64,000 nucleotides of DNA from Bacteroidales bacterium UBA1181 (GTDB taxonomy: Bacteria; Bacteroidota; Bacteroidia; Bacteroidales; Paludibacteraceae). Under the pieces are notes generated by a model. The model had not been told where the DNA came from and did no database searches. It saw nothing but the letters and a program-made list of their open reading frames with translations. Shown one piece after another: positions 25,720 through 35,386 of this stretch. Position numbers and translations under genes: made by a program. The first letter of the stretch is position 1. The number at the start of each line of letters is the position of its first letter. The stretch is taken from positions 1 through 64,000 of the forward strand of contig DBYR01000037.1 of the NCBI GenBank assembly GCA_002310215.1. The letters run 5' to 3'.

Positions 25720-27315
25720 ATGAAGGAGAAGAATGAAATGGCCGATCATGAACATGAATTGGTCAATCAGAACAGGATTAGGTCAACTGATGGAAACGTC
25801 GTTTTCTCTCGGAAAAACATCATCGCTTCAATTTTCCTATTATTAGCCAACTGTATCCTGATACCCGGCATCTGGAAATTCCTTTACTTCAACGTGGTTG
25901 ACATGTCATCACTGATTTTCCAACTGAAAATGCCCTTGGCGGGTGCGGACACATCAAATTTCCATACGCTCTTCTTGTGGATGTTCTTCGGCGGGTTCGG
26001 GGCACTCGCGATAGAATGGTTAGCCCTCTACATTTGGAAGAAACGATACCAGAAGAAGCATCGGGAGGATGACCCGAATGGAGAGCCTTTCGTCGTCCGC
26101 CACAGAGTCCCATTCAGCGCCTTGCTGATGATTGCTACGATGGCGGTCGTCATGATATGGCTGAGGTTTCCGCAATATGTCATTCGGCAATGCACCAATT
26201 CGACATTTTACGAGGAAAGATACGTAGACCCGGAACAGGCTACGATTACCGCGCCTGAGAAGAAACGTAATCTAATCTACATATATGTGGAATCCATGGA
26301 GGTGTCGTTCGCCGACAAAGAGCATGGTGGCATCTCCTCCAAAAACATGATCCCGGAGTTAACGGATCTCGCGGAAGAGGGAATCACATTCTCTTCCACA
26401 AACACGAAAGAGCTGAACGGTGCGACACAAATCTCCGGAACCACCTACACGATGGGGTCACTGATCGCGCAAACCAGTGGCGTGCCCGCCATTCTGCCAA
26501 TAGGACAAAACGGTATGGACTTCGAGAACTACAAAGAGTTCATGCCTGGATTATATGCGATAGGAGAAGTTCTCCGCGACAATGGTTACCAACTGATGTA
26601 TATGATCGGTTCGTCCATCGAATTCTCAGGATGCGACATTTACCTCAAGACCCACGGAGATTATTCCGTGCGTGATTACCTCTATTACTTGAGCAACGGC
26701 ACCCTGCCCCAAGGGTATAAAGTCTGGTGGGGTTACGAAGATGAAAAATTATTCGAGTTCGCCAAGAAGGAGATCATGAAGATTTCAGCATCCGAACAAC
26801 CCTTCTGCTTCTCTATGATGACAATGGACACCCATTTCATGGATGGTTACAAGTGCAGATTGTGCGGCGAAGAGTATGATAATCAATATAGTAATGTCAT
26901 AGCTTGTTCCTCCAAGCAAATCGGACACTTCATCGAATGGCTCAAACAGATGCCTTTTTATGAGAATACAACGGTGGTTATCGTGGGAGATCACCCGACA
27001 ATGGACTCCGACTACATCTCCAGGTTAAACGGTTATAGGGATGATTACCTAAGGCTCAGCTATCTGACCGTCCTGAATTCCGCCATTCCATATACCCTTA
27101 ACAAAACGAGGAAGTTCACTCAAATGGACATGTATCCGACAACATTGGCGGCAATGGGCTTCGACGTGGAGGGCGACAAACTCGGCATAGGCGTAAACCT
27201 GTTCAAGGATCAACCGACCGCATTGGAAGAACTCGGATACGATGGACTAAAGGAGCAACTGGAAATGCACTCCAAATTCTACGACAAGTACTTGTTATAC
27301 AGGCACAAACCATAG
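25720..27315 (+). CDS. Membrane sulfatase-fold transferase (OpgB/LtaS-like)
   Basis: Protein of 531 aa with three N-terminal membrane helices (about 29-50, 78-98, 128-146) and a large extracytoplasmic alkaline-phosphatase/sulfatase-fold domain. Metal and nucleophile regions are YIYVESME (about 188-195), GTTYTMGSLIAQTSGVPA (about 240-257, carrying the likely Thr nucleophile), FSMMTMDTHF and VGDHPTMDS. The ESMEV start and the TYTMGSLIA...GVP block resemble OpgB (MdoB), which moves phosphoglycerol from phosphatidylglycerol to periplasmic glucans; LtaS and phosphoethanolamine transferases share the fold. The acceptor in this organism is unknown. It lies after the glycine-lipid pair but behind a terminator. 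Confidence 0.8.
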   Translation: MKEKNEMADHEHELVNQNRIRSTDGNVVFSRKNIIASIFLLLANCILIPGIWKFLYFNVVDMSSLIFQLKMPLAGADTSNFHTLFLWMFFGGFGALAIEWLALYIWKKRYQKKHREDDPNGEPFVVRHRVPFSALLMIATMAVVMIWLRFPQYVIRQCTNSTFYEERYVDPEQATITAPEKKRNLIYIYVESMEVSFADKEHGGISSKNMIPELTDLAEEGITFSSTNTKELNGATQISGTTYTMGSLIAQTSGVPAILPIGQNGMDFENYKEFMPGLYAIGEVLRDNGYQLMYMIGSSIEFSGCDIYLKTHGDYSVRDYLYYLSNGTLPQGYKVWWGYEDEKLFEFAKKEIMKISASEQPFCFSMMTMDTHFMDGYKCRLCGEEYDNQYSNVIACSSKQIGHFIEWLKQMPFYENTTVVIVGDHPTMDSDYISRLNGYRDDYLRLSYLTVLNSAIPYTLNKTRKFTQMDMYPTTLAAMGFDVEGDKLGIGVNLFKDQPTALEELGYDGLKEQLEMHSKFYDKYLLYRHKP

Positions 27316-27346
27316 CCACCGCCCCATCCTCACGCAAGTAACGGAA

Positions 27347-27392
27347 TTGTTAGTAATAAAGTTGTTAGTAATAGATTTATTACCTATATTTG
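27347..27392 (+). promoter_or_regulatory. Direct-repeat operator and promoter of the ATPase gene
   Basis: TTGTTAGTAATA occurs twice in direct orientation (27347-27358 and 27362-27373), 15 bases apart. GTAATAAA and TTTATTAC form a further inverted pair. A TATATTTG -7 element follows at 27385-27392. The repeats occupy the place of the -33 box, as an operator would. Function is inferred. Confidence 0.5.
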
Positions 27393-27417
27393 CGGAAAAG
27401 GAATAGGAGAGAAAGAT

Positions 27418-28551
27418 ATGGAAACAGAGAACCCATTTGTATTCGGCAAGGCGGTCGAAGGCAGTTATTTCACTGACAGAGAGGAGGATGCGAAACGCCT
27501 CACCGCCAACCTCACGCATGGCATCAACACGACCCTCATCTCACCACGACGCTGGGGGAAGACCTCGCTTGTGAAGAAGGTCATCTCGGAAATCAAACGC
27601 CCGGACATCAAGACGGTCTTCATTGATATCTTCCAATGCAAGACGGAATATGAGTTCTACCGCACTTTCTCCACGGCTGTCATCAAACAGACATCCTCCA
27701 AAATAGAGGAATGGGTGGAGATGGCGAAGGCATTCCTCTCGCACATCGCACCTAAGTTTTCCTTCGGCACAGACCCGCTGAACGATTTCTCCCTCTCCTT
27801 CGAGTGGGAGTCCAAAGATGGCACGGAGCAGGAGATCCTCCAACTGCCTGAAAAGATCGCTCAAAAGAAGGGCATCCGGCTGGTGGTATGTCTGGATGAG
27901 TTCCAGCAGATATCCGGCTTTGCGGACTCCGCCAATTTCCAGAAGAAGATCCGCTCCGTCTGGCAACACCAACAGAACGTCACCTACTGCATGTTCGGCA
28001 GCAAGAAGCATTTGCTGGAGAATATTTTCAACGACAAGAGCATGCCTTTCTACAAGTTCGGGGACATCATGTTCCTGAAAAAGATACCAACCGAAGAGTG
28101 GATCTCCTTCATCCGTGGGAAGTTCGAATCGACCGGGAAGAGCATATCGACAGCGCAAATCGTCAAGATCTGCGAAGCGACGGAGAACCTCTCCTCATAC
28201 GTTCAACACTTGGCTTGGATTGTCTGGTACAAGAGTGACAAGGAGGTGAGCGACAAGAACGTGGAGGATGCGATCGATGATCTATTGGAGCAAAACAAGG
28301 CTTTCTTCCAAAGGGAGTGTGAACAGTTATCGGACTTCCAGCTGAACTTCCTGCGGGCGCTCTCGCACGGCATCACAACGGGCTTCAGCCGCAAGGAGGT
28401 CATCGACAAATATCGGCTGGAATCATCCGCCAACGTGCAATCCATCAAGAAGGCGTTGCAGAAGAAGGACCTCATACAGATAGACGGGCAAGCGGTTTCG
28501 TTCAACGACTCCCTCTTCAAGCTATGGCTGAGCCGACAGCCTTACCTATAA
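27418..28551 (+). CDS. AAA ATPase of the archaeal-type STAND-like family
   Basis: Protein of 377 aa. The N-terminal NPFVFGKAVEG...FTDRE pattern is followed by the P-loop SPRRWGKTS (about residues 42-50), Walker B VVCLDEFQQI (about 158-167) and a sensor in YCMFGSKKH. The C-terminal ~80 residues look like a winged-helix domain (LRALSHGITTGFSRKEVIDKY...VQSIKKALQKKDLI). Such orphan ATPases are very numerous in Bacteroidetes and have no agreed function; defence or mobile-element links are speculative. The gene stands alone after its own operator-like promoter and converges on ybaK with a 13-base gap. Confidence 0.85.
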   Translation: METENPFVFGKAVEGSYFTDREEDAKRLTANLTHGINTTLISPRRWGKTSLVKKVISEIKRPDIKTVFIDIFQCKTEYEFYRTFSTAVIKQTSSKIEEWVEMAKAFLSHIAPKFSFGTDPLNDFSLSFEWESKDGTEQEILQLPEKIAQKKGIRLVVCLDEFQQISGFADSANFQKKIRSVWQHQQNVTYCMFGSKKHLLENIFNDKSMPFYKFGDIMFLKKIPTEEWISFIRGKFESTGKSISTAQIVKICEATENLSSYVQHLAWIVWYKSDKEVSDKNVEDAIDDLLEQNKAFFQRECEQLSDFQLNFLRALSHGITTGFSRKEVIDKYRLESSANVQSIKKALQKKDLIQIDGQAVSFNDSLFKLWLSRQPYL

Positions 28552-28564
28552 CAAGACGATAGGC

Positions 28565-29053
28565 TTACCCATTCACCACCAACTCCGCCACCGTCATGGC
28601 GCAACAGTCGATAAGCGCCTTCGGGTCGATCTTAATCTGCAGCCCGCGCACACCCGCACTCACATAGATGAATTCATAATCGGGTGCGGTGGAATGGATA
28701 TAGGTAGGATAGTTTTTCTTCATGCCTAATGGGGAACATCCGCCACGGATATAGCCCGTCAGACCTAAGATCTCCTTCATCGGGACCAAGGCGCAACTCT
28801 TGTTGCCGGAGACCTTCGCGGCCAGTTTCAGATCCACCTCATCAGCACCCGGCACCACACACACGAAGATTCCGTTGCGGTCGCCACGAAGCACCAACGT
28901 CTTAAAAACCAATTCAATAGGTTCATTCAATTGTGCCGCCACATGGATGGCGCTCAGGTCAGACTCGTCCACCACATAAGGGACCAACTCATACTTGATC
29001 TTCTTGCTGTCGAGCAGTCTCGCCGCATTCGTTTTCTGTATTTTCTCAGACAT
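28565..29053 (-). CDS. ybaK: Cys-tRNA(Pro) deacylase, YbaK family
   Basis: Trans-editing hydrolase of 162 aa that clears Cys (and similar) from mischarged tRNA(Pro). Start MSEKIQKTNAARLLD; an 11-codon longer frame lies inside gldA. The family core is KIKYELVPY, VFKTLVLRG, the conserved Lys in AAKVSGNKSCALV, and IRGGCSPLGMKK. It overlaps the end of gldA by 8 bases, so the two are probably co-transcribed. Confidence 0.92.
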   Translation of the reverse strand: MSEKIQKTNAARLLDSKKIKYELVPYVVDESDLSAIHVAAQLNEPIELVFKTLVLRGDRNGIFVCVVPGADEVDLKLAAKVSGNKSCALVPMKEILGLTGYIRGGCSPLGMKKNYPTYIHSTAPDYEFIYVSAGVRGLQIKIDPKALIDCCAMTVAELVVNG

Positions 29054-29966
29054 GATCCTTCTGTTTTGTATAGTTACGGAAGACATCCTCCATCGATTTC
29101 TCCTGAAGCCTCAACGTCAGCAGCACCGTCTTCTGGTCCACTGCATATTGGAAGATCCGCGCCCGCTCGTCCGAAGAGCAGCGCAGGAGGTAGGTGTTCA
29201 GGCCCGCCTCTTTCACGGAAAGGACATTCTCCAACTTGCCCAAAGCCTCAACGGATTGAGGAGCGGAGAACTCCACTTGGATAACGAGGCTATCGTCGTC
29301 CTGCACGGAGACGACCGCGCTTTCCTTATCGTCCACCGCGATCTTTCCTTTGTTGATGATGATCACACGGTCGCAAATGGCGGACACTTCCTGCATGATA
29401 TGTGTGGAGAGCAGGACCGTCTTCTCACGTCCCACTTCCTTGATCAACGTGCGGACCTCATCAATCTGATTAGGGTCCAGACCCGTCGTAGGCTCGTCCA
29501 GGATCAACACCTCAGGGTTCGGGATCAGCGCCTGCGCCAAGCCCACACGCTGGCGGTAGCCTTTGGAGAGCATACCGATTTTCTTCTTGTACTCACGCGT
29601 CAGGCCAGTACGTTCGATCATCTCGTCGACACGGGCATTCGCCTGCTTGCCTAATTTATACAAGCCAGCCACGAAGCGCAGGTACTCACGCACGTACATG
29701 TCCGGGTAGATAGGGTTATGCTCCGGCAGGTAACCGATCTTGCGGTGCGCCTCGAGCGTGTTCTTCGCCACATCGACTCCGCAGACATCCACGTGTCCGC
29801 TGTCCGCCTCCAAGTAACCCGTGATGATCTTCATGGTCGTGGATTTGCCCGCACCATTGTTACCGAGGAAACCGACGATCTCCCCGCTCTTGATGGAAAA
29901 GCTGATATCATTGAGCACCAACTGTTTCCCGTAACTCTTGTATAGATGTTCTACCGTTATCGACAT
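29046..29966 (-). CDS. gldA: ABC transporter ATP-binding protein GldA
   Basis: Cytoplasmic ATPase subunit of 306 aa. Walker A is GNNGAGKST (about 35-43), the signature is LSKGYRQRVGLAQAL and Walker B is VLILDEPTTGLDP. Closest family is GldA of the GldA-GldF-GldG exporter first tied to gliding in Flavobacterium, widely kept in non-gliding Bacteroidetes. The membrane partners GldF/GldG are not in this window. The C-terminal ~90 residues are a regulatory extension. Confidence 0.85.
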   Translation of the reverse strand: MSITVEHLYKSYGKQLVLNDISFSIKSGEIVGFLGNNGAGKSTTMKIITGYLEADSGHVDVCGVDVAKNTLEAHRKIGYLPEHNPIYPDMYVREYLRFVAGLYKLGKQANARVDEMIERTGLTREYKKKIGMLSKGYRQRVGLAQALIPNPEVLILDEPTTGLDPNQIDEVRTLIKEVGREKTVLLSTHIMQEVSAICDRVIIINKGKIAVDDKESAVVSVQDDDSLVIQVEFSAPQSVEALGKLENVLSVKEAGLNTYLLRCSSDERARIFQYAVDQKTVLLTLRLQEKSMEDVFRNYTKQKDHV

Positions 29967-29980
29967 AACAAAGAAAGCAT

Positions 29981-30628
29981 TTATTTTCTACCGAAGTCAG
30001 CGGGTATCTCCCCCCAATCCCTTGTCTCCCACTTGTACACCGGGCTCGAGTAATTATTCTCCCGGAGCCACTTCTCCGCGCGGGTAATCAGATCGAATAT
30101 AGGTTCGTTCTTATCGGTCCGCACCAGCTTCGTCTTACATTTTTTTTGTTTAATCCAAGATATCGCATTGGCGCTATCCGAGTAGATGGGCAGCGACAAT
30201 CCCTTCTGCTTCATGAGGGCCAATCCGTGCACGATGGCAAGAAACTCGCCTATATTATTCGTGCCCTGCTCCAACGGTCCCATGTGGAAGACCTCCTCCC
30301 TCGATCGGAGGTAGACGCCGCGGTACTCCATCTTGCCTGGGTTCCCGCTGCATGCCGCATCCACGGCGAGCGATTCAAGGTCCGGTCCGCCCGACGCCAA
30401 ATTGCGGTAGTCGGGGAGCATCTTCGTCACGTCTGACCTGCCGGACTTCATCCGCACATAGTCTTCATGTCCATTTTGGAAAGCCTCAACAGCATCCTGT
30501 TCCGTATCGAACGCCTTGTACTTCGCGCCAGGGAAATTCAGCACCTGCGCCTCACACTCCGACCAGGAGCGGAATACGCCGATTTCCCTGCCTTCCCACA
30601 CAACATAGTATTTCTGCTTCTTCGCCAT
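29981..30628 (-). CDS. rnhA: Ribonuclease H with N-terminal viroplasmin/hybrid-binding domain
   Basis: Degrades RNA in RNA:DNA hybrids. It is 215 aa: the N-terminal caulimovirus-type hybrid-binding domain (KYYVVWEGREIGVFRSWSEC, about 6-25, through 60), a linker and an RNase HI domain. Catalytic acidic residues are in LAVDAACSGNPG, NNIGEFLAIVHG, YSDSANAI and the terminal WGEIPADFG. The Asp of that last motif suggests the full active site is kept. It starts directly after the M20 peptidase gene stop (no gap). Confidence 0.95.
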   Translation of the reverse strand: MAKKQKYYVVWEGREIGVFRSWSECEAQVLNFPGAKYKAFDTEQDAVEAFQNGHEDYVRMKSGRSDVTKMLPDYRNLASGGPDLESLAVDAACSGNPGKMEYRGVYLRSREEVFHMGPLEQGTNNIGEFLAIVHGLALMKQKGLSLPIYSDSANAISWIKQKKCKTKLVRTDKNEPIFDLITRAEKWLRENNYSSPVYKWETRDWGEIPADFGRK

Positions 30629-31711
30629 TTATTTCTCTCCGTTAAACTTATCGAACGTCATGCCGTCCAATAGTTGCACGTAGGCTGGAATCGCATCACG
30701 GATCTCCTTCAACACAATATATTCATCCGCCGTATGGGAGCGGGAAGAGTTGCCCGGTCCCAGCTTGATGCTTGGGAAGTGAAGGAACGCCTGGTCGGAA
30801 AGGGTAGGCGAACCGAAGGTGGTCATGCCCATACCCACGCCGCGCTGCACAATCGGCAGGGACGGTGATACGCCCGAAGAGGTCAGACGATAGGAACGGG
30901 CCTTGATTTCAGACTCCAGACGGCTCTCCAATATTTCGAAGACATCTTGGTTCGAGTAGCACTCGTTGGTGCGGACATCGATCACGAACGAACACTCGTC
31001 CGGTATGACATTATGTTGCGTGCCCGCATGCACCATGGTCACCGTCATCTTCACAGGACCGAGGAAATCGGAGACCTTAGGCAGGCGCTCGTTACGGATC
31101 CACTCGATGTCGCGGATAGCCTTATAAATCGCATTGACACCTTCCTCACGGGCCGCATGACCCGACTTGCCGTGCGCCACACAATCCACCACCATCAAGC
31201 CCTTCTCGGCGATGGCGATGTTCATACCTGTAGGCTCACCCACGATGGCGAAATCCAAGTGTGGCAATTCAGTCAGCAACAGCTCCATACCGTTACTGCC
31301 TGAGACCTCCTCCTCTGCCGAAGCGGCGAAGATCAGGTTATAGGGTTGCTTCTTCTCCGAAAGGATAAAGAACGAGAAAAGCAGGGAAACGAGGGACGCT
31401 CCCGCATCGTTACTGCCCAACCCGTAGAGCATGCCGCGCTCCACCAACGGTGTATGCGGATCTTTCGTCCAGCCGGAAGTTGGGCGCACCGTGTCGATAT
31501 GTGAATTGAGCATCAAGGTCGGCTTCCTCTCGTCGAAACCAGCACCCATGATCCAAATGTTATTCTCCTTGCGACGGGCCATATAACCCTTCGCCTCAAT
31601 ATACTTCTGTAAATAATCAGCGCGTTTCACCTCCTCCCTACTATAGGAAGGGAGGGTAATTAAGGTTTGTAATAAATCAATCGCGCCGTCTTGTGCTTCC
31701 TGAAAATCCAT
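30629..31711 (-). CDS. M20 family metallo-deacylase (ArgE/DapE-like)
   Basis: Zinc-dependent amidohydrolase of 360 aa. Metal-binding residues are in LNSHIDTV (about 67-74), GLGSNDAGAS, ASAEEEVSG and the C-terminal SRSHTADEYI. Candidates are N-acetylornithine deacetylase, succinyl-DAP desuccinylase or the lysine/ornithine deacylases; in Bacteroidetes an acetyl/succinyl-ornithine deacylase in Arg synthesis is common. No arginine or lysine genes are nearby, so the substrate is not assigned. The order gives co-transcription with rnhA and gldA. Confidence 0.85.
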   Translation of the reverse strand: MDFQEAQDGAIDLLQTLITLPSYSREEVKRADYLQKYIEAKGYMARRKENNIWIMGAGFDERKPTLMLNSHIDTVRPTSGWTKDPHTPLVERGMLYGLGSNDAGASLVSLLFSFFILSEKKQPYNLIFAASAEEEVSGSNGMELLLTELPHLDFAIVGEPTGMNIAIAEKGLMVVDCVAHGKSGHAAREEGVNAIYKAIRDIEWIRNERLPKVSDFLGPVKMTVTMVHAGTQHNVIPDECSFVIDVRTNECYSNQDVFEILESRLESEIKARSYRLTSSGVSPSLPIVQRGVGMGMTTFGSPTLSDQAFLHFPSIKLGPGNSSRSHTADEYIVLKEIRDAIPAYVQLLDGMTFDKFNGEK

Positions 31712-31751
31712 CTCTCAACAAAAAATTTACGCGAATATACAAAAAAGGGGA

Positions 31752-32726
31752 TTAATGAACCAGACGGAAATACTTGTCCAGCACCGCCAACGATATCAGT
31801 TTCTCCCTCCTCTTATCCTTGAACTGCGAGACATAATCATGCGCATGGGCGATGATCGCTTTCGCCTCCTCCGGATGGTCGTTGTAATAACGGACTCGTT
31901 CCTCCACGTCAGAAAAGTCCGGTTTCACCTCGACATAGTGGTAATTAGGGATTAATTTCCCTTCCATGAACCATGTCTCACAAGTAGGACGAGGCATCAC
32001 AGCCAGCGAATTGGAGGACATCACCCACTTGAGATTACTCGCCACGTCATTCCCCTCAATCGCCATGATGAACTTATAATCAAGATGCTCACGGATCGTC
32101 ATCTTTCCCGTCCGCCACTCTTCCGGCGAGTCTGTTCTCCGCGCCACATCCCCCACATCAAAAAGCGGGTTACCGAAATAAGTGCGCATGAATTGTTTTC
32201 TCGAATCCTTGCCGACCACCTTGCCGCGGAAGAGCACCTTGAAGCTCTTCTCCTCAAAGGGGATCGTATCCTCCACAAAGATAAAGTGGCGGATCTTATC
32301 CAACTTCAGCACCACGGAGTTGACATTGTCATCACACAAAGGCCTACTCTTCACAACCGACGGGCACTTCGGCACCGTCACGATATCGCCCGGCAAAAAG
32401 CCCCATCTTTTCTCGGGATCATAATAGCGGGTGAATTCATAGGTGTCATGGTCATAGACAGTGCCACCGCAAACTCGTTTCCACGCCTGCCGCAAAGTCT
32501 CGCACGAAGCGGCCAGTTCGACGGGGCCCTTCAGTTGGCAATAGTAATCCACACGTTCACGGATATAGTCAAGATCAGGGCGCGCCTCCAACTCCCGAAG
32601 GAGAGACGGAAGCCTCCGGCGCAGGATGAAACGAGGCGTAAGCAACCGCATATAAGCCTTGAAATAATACCAGAGCTTATTGTTCTTCCCACTATGGAAT
32701 GTGTAATATATTTTTCTAAGCATCAT
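31752..32726 (-). CDS. Glycosyltransferase family 90 (CAP10-like)
   Basis: Protein of 324 aa with the LPS/capsule-modifying CAP10/GT90 pattern: an N-terminal basic amphipathic stretch, a VPKCPSVVKSRP segment, the central KVLFRGKVVGKDSRKQFM and ARRTDS region, and the C-terminal YKFIMAIEGNDVASNLKWVMSSNS donor-binding motif, followed by CETWFMEGKLIPNYHYVEVK. It is expected to add a sugar to surface polysaccharide or lipopolysaccharide in the cytoplasm. It overlaps malQ by 4 bases, which ties it to that operon. Confidence 0.85.
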   Translation of the reverse strand: MMLRKIYYTFHSGKNNKLWYYFKAYMRLLTPRFILRRRLPSLLRELEARPDLDYIRERVDYYCQLKGPVELAASCETLRQAWKRVCGGTVYDHDTYEFTRYYDPEKRWGFLPGDIVTVPKCPSVVKSRPLCDDNVNSVVLKLDKIRHFIFVEDTIPFEEKSFKVLFRGKVVGKDSRKQFMRTYFGNPLFDVGDVARRTDSPEEWRTGKMTIREHLDYKFIMAIEGNDVASNLKWVMSSNSLAVMPRPTCETWFMEGKLIPNYHYVEVKPDFSDVEERVRYYNDHPEEAKAIIAHAHDYVSQFKDKRREKLISLAVLDKYFRLVH

Positions 32727-35386
32727 CTCCCGTTGCGGGCAATTATGTCCCTTATTAATTGGTTAAAATTCTTTTGCAGCAATAAATCCTCCAATGTGAC
32801 ATGCATCCTATACCGCCAGTAATTATCAGGGTTAGAAGGGTCATTGATCCGTTCGTCCGCCACATTGGCATCGCGCACTTCTCCGTCGATGGCCATCCAA
32901 TCCTGCAACGGAAGGATCACCCATGCGGCGGGGGAAGCCAAGTGTTTCCCCACAATCATCCGACAGATCCAAGGCTCGCAACACTTCGGAGCTTCGCCTT
33001 GCTGTCTCAGCTCATTATTGAAGTAACGTTGCGTCACCGAGGTGTCCTCCTCCCACCATTGGCGCATGGTGCTCATGTCGTGGGTGGAAGTGGTACAGAC
33101 GGACAAGCGGGGAACCCTTTCGAGCGAGCCGAACTCCACGTACATCTCCTTCGGCATACGTTGGATCTCCAGGCTCAGTATCTCCAAGTCGCTCATGACG
33201 GAAGGCACACAACCCGGCACCATGCCGAGGTCTTCGCCGCACACCATCATATCCGTGCTACGGATCAGGGTGCGCAACTTCTTGACCGCCGAGTCACGCC
33301 AGAACTCCTCGTGACGTCTATAATAGAAATATTCGTAAATTCCCTTCAACGAACGCCTCAATCCTTCGTCGGCGGAGCGGAAGGCCAGGCTTTTCTCCAC
33401 CGATATGCGAGGGTGATAATAGCCTTTTCGATGGCAATCCTCCACAAAAAAGAGTTGACACGTTAGGAAGAGCAGGCCCTTGCGTATCGTTTCAGCCTCC
33501 TCCACCTTGTGTTTGCCGAACCAATAGACGATTCCCTTATGGGTGGTGAACTGCTCCTTCAGCGCATAGGCGTCATCGCCTATCTTACGGAGGTACTCAC
33601 GCTTCACACGCTCCTTCAGTGCTCCGAAGAGCTCGCCCAATATCCAATCGTTGATGCGAGGCTTGCAGAGTTCCTCCTCCGGCAGGTTGATGCCGAAACC
33701 ACGGATCTCCTCCAAGGAAAGGGGCAAGGCTGGATCGAATTGGCCCAACAAACCCATTTGGGCATCCGCCGGCACCCTGAAGATGCGGAAGAAGCCGAGG
33801 ATATGGTCGATACGGTATGCGTCGAAATAGCGGGACATGCATTGGAAACGGCTGCGCCACCAGGCATAGCCATCCTTCGACATCTCTTCCCAGTCATAGA
33901 TCGGGAAGCCCCAAATCTGCCCTGTCTGGGAGAAGAAGTCAGGAGGCGCACCCGCACAGCCCGTACGGTCGAAGAGGGCTGGATGTTCCCACACGTCCGC
34001 ACTGCATGCATTCACGCCAATAGGGATGTCCCCTTTTATCGCCACGCCAAGGCTATGGGCATAATCGACCGCCTCGTGCAACTGTTTGTGCAGATGATAC
34101 TGAACGAAGAGATATATCGCAACCTTGTCATAATCAGCGGATTTCGGGGAATAGAAAGCCTCCACCCTACTCTTTTGCCACACCGCATCCCCGCCCCACT
34201 GGGTGAAATCGCAGGTGTGGTACTTGTCCCGCAAGCAACAGAACACCGCATAGGTGGTCAGCCAGAACCTGTTCCGCTTGTAGAAATCATTGTAATCCTT
34301 AGTGTTGAACGTCTCGGAGGCATACCGTTTGTAGAGTTCGCGGATATAGCCCCACTTCAGTTCTATGACCTTTTCGTAGTCGACGAAACGTTCCTTCTCC
34401 AGTTTCGCCTTTTGGGAAAGATACTTCTTCTTATCCTTCAGTTCTCCCACCCGCTCGATGTTCAGGTACATTGGGTGCAGAGCGAAGACGGAGATAGCGC
34501 TGTACGGGTACGAATCGCGCCAAGTACCAGTCGCGGAAGTGTCATTGATCGGCAAGGTCTGGATGATGCGTTGGCCCGTCTTCGACGCCCACTCCGCCAA
34601 GAGTTTCAGGTCGAGGAACTCCCCGCAACCAAAGCTGTTCTCCGAACGCAGCGAGAAGATAGGCACCGCCGTGCCCGCCCCTTTGAATTCAGGCAAGCCG
34701 AACTGAGGCTCCCGGTCGTTCACCACGATCAAGTCGGGAGACAAGGCGAACTCATAGTTCAGGAAATGGTTGTCCCCACATTCCCAAAAGAGAATCCGTT
34801 TGTCTTTAGGATCACATATAACATATTTGTACTCAAGAGGAAAATTCAACCTATTGGCATCGAGTGTCAAGGAGAAGTTAGGATAGTCGCAATCCATCTC
34901 CACCACCTTGCTTTCCGTCCAATTTCCCAACATCGTGTCGCAACCAGAGATAGCGAGGCGATGGTTGTAGTTCACCTTGTCGGAGGCCACGTTGAATAGG
35001 ATGGGCACGCCCAACCGCCCATGTCGTCCACGAGTCTTCCGTTGTCCCCTTATCGCCTTGGAGAAGACGGAGGAACGGACCATGCGGGAGAAGTTAGGGC
35101 GCGGTCCGTAATAATCGTAAATGAGAACATTCTGGTACTTTTCATCATAGCCCCCGAAATGGTGGGAGAAGGGTTCCTCCTGAGAGACAAATTGACCATT
35201 CAGTTTCACCATGAAATGGTAGTCAAACGTAAGCGAAGGAGTTTGGATTGTAACCATCCAGCCATACCCGTGATAAGACATCAGCAAAGGAGCCCCATCC
35301 TCGCCCCGAAGTTCTTTGATGTTACCCGAGACGAAGAGCTCTTCCCCGTAGGAAGAACGGTATGACAAAAAAAGTGTTACCTTCAT
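32723..35386 (-). CDS. malQ: 4-alpha-glucanotransferase with N-terminal starch-binding domains
   Basis: GH77 disproportionating enzyme of 887 aa that transfers maltosyl units among alpha-1,4-glucans. Two CBM20-like domains occupy about 1-110 and 130-235 (FSYRSSYGEELFVSGN... and FNVASDKVNYNHRLAISGCDTMLGNW). The catalytic domain holds FDAYRIDHILGFFRIF with the nucleophile Asp, MVCGEDLGMVP with the acid/base Glu, and STHDMSTMRQWW. This long plant-Dpe2-like form is typical of Bacteroidetes. It overlaps genes on both sides by 4 bases. Confidence 0.95.
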   Translation of the reverse strand: MKVTLFLSYRSSYGEELFVSGNIKELRGEDGAPLLMSYHGYGWMVTIQTPSLTFDYHFMVKLNGQFVSQEEPFSHHFGGYDEKYQNVLIYDYYGPRPNFSRMVRSSVFSKAIRGQRKTRGRHGRLGVPILFNVASDKVNYNHRLAISGCDTMLGNWTESKVVEMDCDYPNFSLTLDANRLNFPLEYKYVICDPKDKRILFWECGDNHFLNYEFALSPDLIVVNDREPQFGLPEFKGAGTAVPIFSLRSENSFGCGEFLDLKLLAEWASKTGQRIIQTLPINDTSATGTWRDSYPYSAISVFALHPMYLNIERVGELKDKKKYLSQKAKLEKERFVDYEKVIELKWGYIRELYKRYASETFNTKDYNDFYKRNRFWLTTYAVFCCLRDKYHTCDFTQWGGDAVWQKSRVEAFYSPKSADYDKVAIYLFVQYHLHKQLHEAVDYAHSLGVAIKGDIPIGVNACSADVWEHPALFDRTGCAGAPPDFFSQTGQIWGFPIYDWEEMSKDGYAWWRSRFQCMSRYFDAYRIDHILGFFRIFRVPADAQMGLLGQFDPALPLSLEEIRGFGINLPEEELCKPRINDWILGELFGALKERVKREYLRKIGDDAYALKEQFTTHKGIVYWFGKHKVEEAETIRKGLLFLTCQLFFVEDCHRKGYYHPRISVEKSLAFRSADEGLRRSLKGIYEYFYYRRHEEFWRDSAVKKLRTLIRSTDMMVCGEDLGMVPGCVPSVMSDLEILSLEIQRMPKEMYVEFGSLERVPRLSVCTTSTHDMSTMRQWWEEDTSVTQRYFNNELRQQGEAPKCCEPWICRMIVGKHLASPAAWVILPLQDWMAIDGEVRDANVADERINDPSNPDNYWRYRMHVTLEDLLLQKNFNQLIRDIIARNGR

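Noticed and set aside
33509..34999. Plus-strand frame of ~496 codons opposite malQ
   Set aside because: Shadow of malQ; composition rich in His, Arg, Leu and Val without domain features.
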